This document shows positions 60,246-64,000 of a DNA stretch of 64,000 nucleotides, in pieces. Numbering within the stretch: position 1 is the first letter of the stretch; each line of letters begins with the position of its first letter. The stretch covers positions 6,543,001-6,607,000 of the forward strand of contig NZ_CP107902.1 in the NCBI RefSeq assembly GCF_036013935.1, in the 5' to 3' direction. The notes under the pieces are model-generated. The model was not told the DNA's origin. It saw only the letters and a list, made by a program, of their open reading frames with translations, and did not search any database. This DNA comes from Streptomyces sp. NBC_00461 (lineage in GTDB: Bacteria > Actinomycetota > Actinomycetes > Streptomycetales > Streptomycetaceae). Both the position numbers and the translations under genes were made by a program.

Positions 60246-63200
60246 CTACGCCTCGAACACCTCACGCACCAGCTGCTCCTGCTCGGCCTGGTGCCGCTTC
60301 GCGGAACCGACCGCCGGGGACGAGCCGTGCGGACGCGAGATCCGCCGCAGACGCTCGCCGTGCGGAATGTCCGCGCCGACCGCCAGGTCCAGGTGGTCGA
60401 TCAGGTTGAGGGCGATGAACGGCCAGGGACCCTGGTTCGCCGGCTCCTCCTGGGCCCACAGGTACTTCTCGACGTTCGGGTACTTGGCGATCTCCGCCTG
60501 GAGCTCGGCGCCCGGCAGCGGGTACAGCCGCTCGACGCGGACGAACGCCACGTCCGTGGCGCCGCGCTTGGTGCGCTCGGCCTCCAGGTCGTAGTACAGC
60601 TTGCCCGACACGAAGACGACCTTGCGGACCGCGGCCGGGTCGACCGTCGAGTCGCCGATGACGGGGCGGAACTGACCCGACGTGAACTCCTCCGTCTTCG
60701 ACGCGGCGGCCTTGAGGCGCAGCATCGACTTCGGGGTGAAGACCACCAGCGGCTTGTGGTGCGGGTTGTGCACCTGCCACCGCAGGAGGTGGAAGTAGTT
60801 CGACGGGAGGGTCGGCATCGCGACCGTCATGTTGTTCTGCGCGCACAGCTGCAGGAAGCGCTCGACGCGAGCCGAGGAGTGGTCCGGGCCCTGGCCCTCG
60901 TAGCCGTGCGGGAGCAGCAGCGTGACGCCGGAGGTCTGGCCCCACTTCTGCTCGGCCGCCGAGATGTACTCGTCGACGATCGTCTGTGCGCCGTTGACGA
61001 AGTCGCCGAACTGCGCCTCCCACATCACGAGGGACTCGGGACGGGCCAGCGAGTAGCCGTACTCGAAGCCCATGACCGCGTACTCGGAGAGCAGGGAGTC
61101 GTAGACGTTGTAGCGCGCCTGGTCCTCGGCGAGGTACTGGAGCGGGGTGAAGTCCTCGCCCGTCTCGCGGTCGATGAGGACCGCGTGGCGCTGGCCGAAG
61201 GTGCCGCGACGGGAGTCCTGGCCCGAGAGGCGCACCGGGGTGCCCTCCAGGAGCAGGGAGCCGATGGCCAGGGTCTCGCCCATGCCCCAGTCGATCGTGC
61301 CGTCCTCGACCATCGTCGCCCGGCGTTGCAGCTGCGGCAGCAGACGCGGGTGGACGTGGAAGGTGTCGGGGATGTTGACCTGGGACTCGGCGATCCGCTT
61401 CACGACCTCCGAGGAGATCGCGGTGGTCACCGGGACCGGGAACTCGGCCTGAGGGTCCGACACCGGGGCGACACCCGGCTGGGCGATGGCCTCGCGGACC
61501 TCCGTGAAGACCTTCTCCAGCTGGCCCTGGTAGTCCTGCAGGGCCTGCTCGGCCTCTTCCAGGGTGATGTCGCCGCGACCGATCAGCGACTCGGTGTACA
61601 GCTTGCGCACCGAGCGCTTCTTGTCGATCAGGTCGTACATCAGGGGCTGGGTGAAGGCCGGGTTGTCCGACTCGTTGTGACCGCGGCGGCGGTAGCAGAT
61701 GAGGTCGATCACCACGTCCTTGTTGAACGCCTGACGGAACTCGAAGGCCAGCCGCGCGACGCGGACCACGGCCTCCGGGTCGTCGCCGTTCACGTGGAAG
61801 ATCGGGGCCTCGATCATGCGGGCCACGTCGGTGGCGTACATCGACGAACGCGAGGACTCCGGCGCCGCCGTGAAGCCGACCTGGTTGTTGATGACGATGT
61901 GGACCGTGCCGCCGGTGCGGTAGCCGCGCAGCTGCGACATGTTCAGGGTCTCGGCCACCACGCCCTGGCCCGCGAAGGCCGCGTCACCGTGCAGGGCGAC
62001 CGGCAGGACCGTGAAGTCCGTGCCGCCCTTGTTGATGATGTCCTGCCGGGCGCGGACGATGCCCTCGATGACCGGGTCGACCGTCTCCAGGTGGGACGGG
62101 TTGGCGGCCAGCGTGACCTTGATCTGCTCGCCGTCCAGGCCGGTGAAGGTGCCCTGAGCGCCCAGGTGGTACTTCACGTCGCCGGAGCCGTGCATCGACT
62201 TCGGGTCGAGGTTGCCCTCGAACTCGCGGAAGATCTGCGCGTACGACTTGCCGACGATGTTCGCGAGCACGTTCAGGCGGCCGCGGTGGGCCATGCCGAT
62301 GACGACCTCGTCCAGCCGGGACTCCGCCGCGCTGTCGAGGACCGCGTCCAGCAGCGGGATGACGGACTCGCCGCCCTCCAGGGAGAAGCGCTTCTGGCCG
62401 ACGTACTTCGTCTGCAGGAAGGTCTCGAAGGCCTCCGCCGCGTTCAGGCGGCGCAGGATGCGCAGCTGTTCCTCGCGCTCCGGCTTGGAGTGCGGGCGCT
62501 CGATGCGGTCCTGGATCCACTTGCGCTGCTTGGGGTCCTGGATGTGCATGAACTCGATGCCGGTGGTGCGGCAGTACGAGTCGCGCAGCACGCCGAGGAT
62601 GTCGCGCAGCTTCATGAGGGACTTGCCGGAGAAGCCGCCGACGGCGAACTCGCGCTCCAGGTCCCACAGGGTGAGGCCGTGCTCGGTGATGTCCAGGTCG
62701 GGGTGCTTGCGCTGGCGGTACTCCAGCGGGTCGGTGTCGGCCATGACGTGGCCGCGGACCCGGTAGGAGTGGATCAGCTCGAAGACGCGCGCGGCCTTGG
62801 TGACGTCGTCGTCGTGCGAGGCGTCGATGTCCTTGAGCCAGCGGACCGGCTCGTAGGGGATGCGCAGGGCCTCGAAGATCTCGTCGTAGAAGCCGTTCTC
62901 GCCGAGGAGGTAGTTCGCGACGACGCGCAGGAACTCGCCGGAGGCGGCGCCCTGGATGACCCGGTGGTCGTAGGTCGACGTGAGCGTCATGACCTTCGCG
63001 ATGCCGAGCTTGTTCAGGGTGTCCTGGGAGGTGCCCTGGAACTCCGCCGGGTAGTCCATGGAGCCGACGCCCATGATGACCGACTGACCGGGCATCAGAC
63101 GCGGGACCGAGTGGACGGTGCCGAGGCCGCCGGGGTTGGTCAGGGAGACCGTGACACCGGTGAAGTCGTCCATCGTCAGCTTGCCGTCGCGGGCGCGGCG

Positions 63201-64000
63201 GACGATGTCCTCGTAGGCCTGCCAGAACTCGAAGAAGTTCAGCGTCTCGGCCTTCTTGATGCCGGCGACGACTAGCTGGCGGTCGCCGTTGGGCTTCACC
63301 AGGTCGATGGCCAGGCCGAAGTTGACGTGCTGCGGCTTGACGAGGGTGGGCTTCCCGTCCTTCTCCGCGTAGTGCCAGTTCATCGACGGCATGGCCTTGA
63401 TGGCCTGCACCATCGCGTAGCCGATCAGGTGCGTGAAGGAGATCTTCCCGCCCCGGGCACGCTTCAGGTGGTTGTTGATGACGATGCGGTTGTCGAACAG
63501 CAGCTTCACCGGGACCGCGCGCACGGACGTGGCCGTGGGCAGTTCCAGCGAGGCGTTCATGTTCTTCGCGACGGCGGCGGCGGGGCCGCGCAGCGTGACC
63601 AGCTCCGGGCCGTCGGGGGCCGCGGCCGCGGGCGCGGCCTTGGCCGCAGCAGGCTTGGCCGCGGCGGGCTTCGCCGGAGCCGGAGCAGGGGCCGCGGCGG
63701 CCGGCTTCGCGGGAGCGGGCGCCGGAGCGGCGGCCGCGGGCTTCGCGGCGGCCGGGGCGGGCGCGGGAACCGCGGGGGCGGCCGGAGCCTGCGCAGCCGG
63801 GGCGGGTGCCGGGGTGGTGGTCTCTGCGGCCCCCGCGGCCGCAGTACCCGCCGGAGCCGGGGCGGCGGCCGCCCCGGGCTTGTAGTCGGCGAAGAAGTCC
63901 CACCAGGCTCGGTCTACCGAATTCGGGTCCTGGAGGTACTGCTGATAGATCTCGTCGACGAGCCACTCGTTGGGGCCGAACGCCGCAGCGGGGTTCTTGC
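60246..64000 (-). CDS. kgd: 2-oxoglutarate dehydrogenase E1/E2 fusion, N-terminus cut by window
   Basis: About 1251 residues of a multifunctional TCA-cycle enzyme. From the cut end: E1 N-terminal segment ([23 protein letters not shown] in part), an Ala/Pro/Lys linker of about 80 residues, a dihydrolipoyl succinyltransferase (E2) catalytic domain with the DHRVIQGA box, then the thiamine-diphosphate E1 domain ([43 protein letters not shown]) and transketolase-like C-terminus. There is no lipoyl domain in the fusion, as usual for actinobacterial KGD/SucA, so a separate E2 supplies lipoyl groups. Only about 20 codons appear to be missing upstream. A terminator follows. Confidence 0.96.
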   Translation of the reverse strand, partial: KNPAAAFGPNEWLVDEIYQQYLQDPNSVDRAWWDFFADYKPGAAAAPAPAGTAAAGAAETTTPAPAPAAQAPAAPAVPAPAPAAAKPAAAAPAPAPAKPAAAAPAPAPAKPAAAKPAAAKAAPAAAAPDGPELVTLRGPAAAVAKNMNASLELPTATSVRAVPVKLLFDNRIVINNHLKRARGGKISFTHLIGYAMVQAIKAMPSMNWHYAEKDGKPTLVKPQHVNFGLAIDLVKPNGDRQLVVAGIKKAETLNFFEFWQAYEDIVRRARDGKLTMDDFTGVTVSLTNPGGLGTVHSVPRLMPGQSVIMGVGSMDYPAEFQGTSQDTLNKLGIAKVMTLTSTYDHRVIQGAASGEFLRVVANYLLGENGFYDEIFEALRIPYEPVRWLKDIDASHDDDVTKAARVFELIHSYRVRGHVMADTDPLEYRQRKHPDLDITEHGLTLWDLEREFAVGGFSGKSLMKLRDILGVLRDSYCRTTGIEFMHIQDPKQRKWIQDRIERPHSKPEREEQLRILRRLNAAEAFETFLQTKYVGQKRFSLEGGESVIPLLDAVLDSAAESRLDEVVIGMAHRGRLNVLANIVGKSYAQIFREFEGNLDPKSMHGSGDVKYHLGAQGTFTGLDGEQIKVTLAANPSHLETVDPVIEGIVRARQDIINKGGTDFTVLPVALHGDAAFAGQGVVAETLNMSQLRGYRTGGTVHIVINNQVGFTAAPESSRSSMYATDVARMIEAPIFHVNGDDPEAVVRVARLAFEFRQAFNKDVVIDLICYRRRGHNESDNPAFTQPLMYDLIDKKRSVRKLYTESLIGRGDITLEEAEQALQDYQGQLEKVFTEVREAIAQPGVAPVSDPQAEFPVPVTTAISSEVVKRIAESQVNIPDTFHVHPRLLPQLQRRATMVEDGTIDWGMGETLAIGSLLLEGTPVRLSGQDSRRGTFGQRHAVLIDRETGEDFTPLQYLAEDQARYNVYDSLLSEYAVMGFEYGYSLARPESLVMWEAQFGDFVNGAQTIVDEYISAAEQKWGQTSGVTLLLPHGYEGQGPDHSSARVERFLQLCAQNNMTVAMPTLPSNYFHLLRWQVHNPHHKPLVVFTPKSMLRLKAAASKTEEFTSGQFRPVIGDSTVDPAAVRKVVFVSGKLYYDLEAERTKRGATDVAFVRVERLYPLPGAELQAEIAKYPNVEKYLWAQEEPANQGPWPFIALNLIDHLDLAVGADIPHGERLRRISRPHGSSPAVGSAKRHQAEQEQLVREVFEA

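Noticed and set aside
60291..63275. 994-codon plus-strand open frame opposite kgd
   Set aside because: Val/Leu/Asp/Gly-rich shadow without domains.
63630..63860. GC-rich repeats as a mobile or CRISPR-like repeat
   Set aside because: They encode the Ala/Pro/Lys linker of the E1/E2 fusion enzyme, a normal feature of this protein.

Overview
The window is high-GC actinobacterial chromosome, almost certainly Streptomyces. The evidence is GTG/ATG starts with purine-rich ribosome sites, several leaderless TANNNT promoters, a WhiB-like protein, a SigB-type sigma factor with its RsbW-like partner, the DasR/dre chitin-sugar regulon, nickel superoxide dismutase, and the epi-isozizaene/CYP170A1 pair. 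From memory the gene order follows the S. coelicolor SCO5217-SCO5281 block, with local insertions. No search was run, so that synteny is recollection. I saw no rRNA, tRNA, CRISPR array, IS element or prophage.

Layout. 1-4719: tail of rsrA, two membrane HD-domain proteins, a TPR protein and peptide deformylase. 5019-7471: the translationally coupled epi-isozizaene synthase and CYP170A1 (albaflavenone pathway). 7475-12262: an AraC/GlxA-type regulator, then what looks like an inserted block (small membrane protein, lipoprotein, secreted S53 protease, nucleotidyltransferase). 12291-15980: class Ia ribonucleotide reductase nrdAB behind a cobalamin riboswitch and two NrdR-like boxes. 16001-18455: GNAT protein and a DUF3311/sodium-solute symporter pair. 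18645-26724: dasR, dasABC, a GH3 N-acetylglucosaminidase, nagB and a SIS-domain sugar isomerase, tied together by dre sites. 26835-28317: divergent SDR and TetR genes with paired operators. 28742-31933: PdtaS-like sensor kinase, wblE, lipid kinase. 32074-36285: membrane protein, sigH and its anti-sigma gene, UBP zinc finger, Na+/H+ antiporter. 36311-40720: PLP enzyme, leaderless-peptide amidase, and the most unusual locus: a Family 2B encapsulin shell (EshA-like, with a cyclic-nucleotide-binding domain) followed by a polyprenyl diphosphate synthase, its probable cargo.

40963-43587: GNAT, zinc ribbon, and a DGPF protein with an ECF42 sigma factor whose expected promoter motif lies upstream. 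43892-47182: VOC and AraC genes, then a phosphate block (PiT transporter, small membrane protein, PPK2 kinase) behind a PHO-box-like repeat. 47356-48864: sodN, its maturation protease and a CGNR zinc-finger regulator. 48965-52642: methyltransferase and a three-gene polar amino acid ABC transporter. 53217-55684: malic enzyme and a zinc-type dehydrogenase. 55799-58924: an HTH/Clp-N pair and a PadR/DUF4097 pair, each behind a clear palindrome. 59113-64000: two small or uncharacterised genes and the fused 2-oxoglutarate dehydrogenase E1/E2 (kgd/sucA), cut by the window end.

Themes that connect genes are GlcNAc sensing (dasR regulon), deoxynucleotide supply under B12 control, phosphate/polyphosphate handling, stress sigma factors (RsrA tail, SigH, ECF42) and terpenoid metabolism (epi-isozizaene; encapsulated prenyl synthase).
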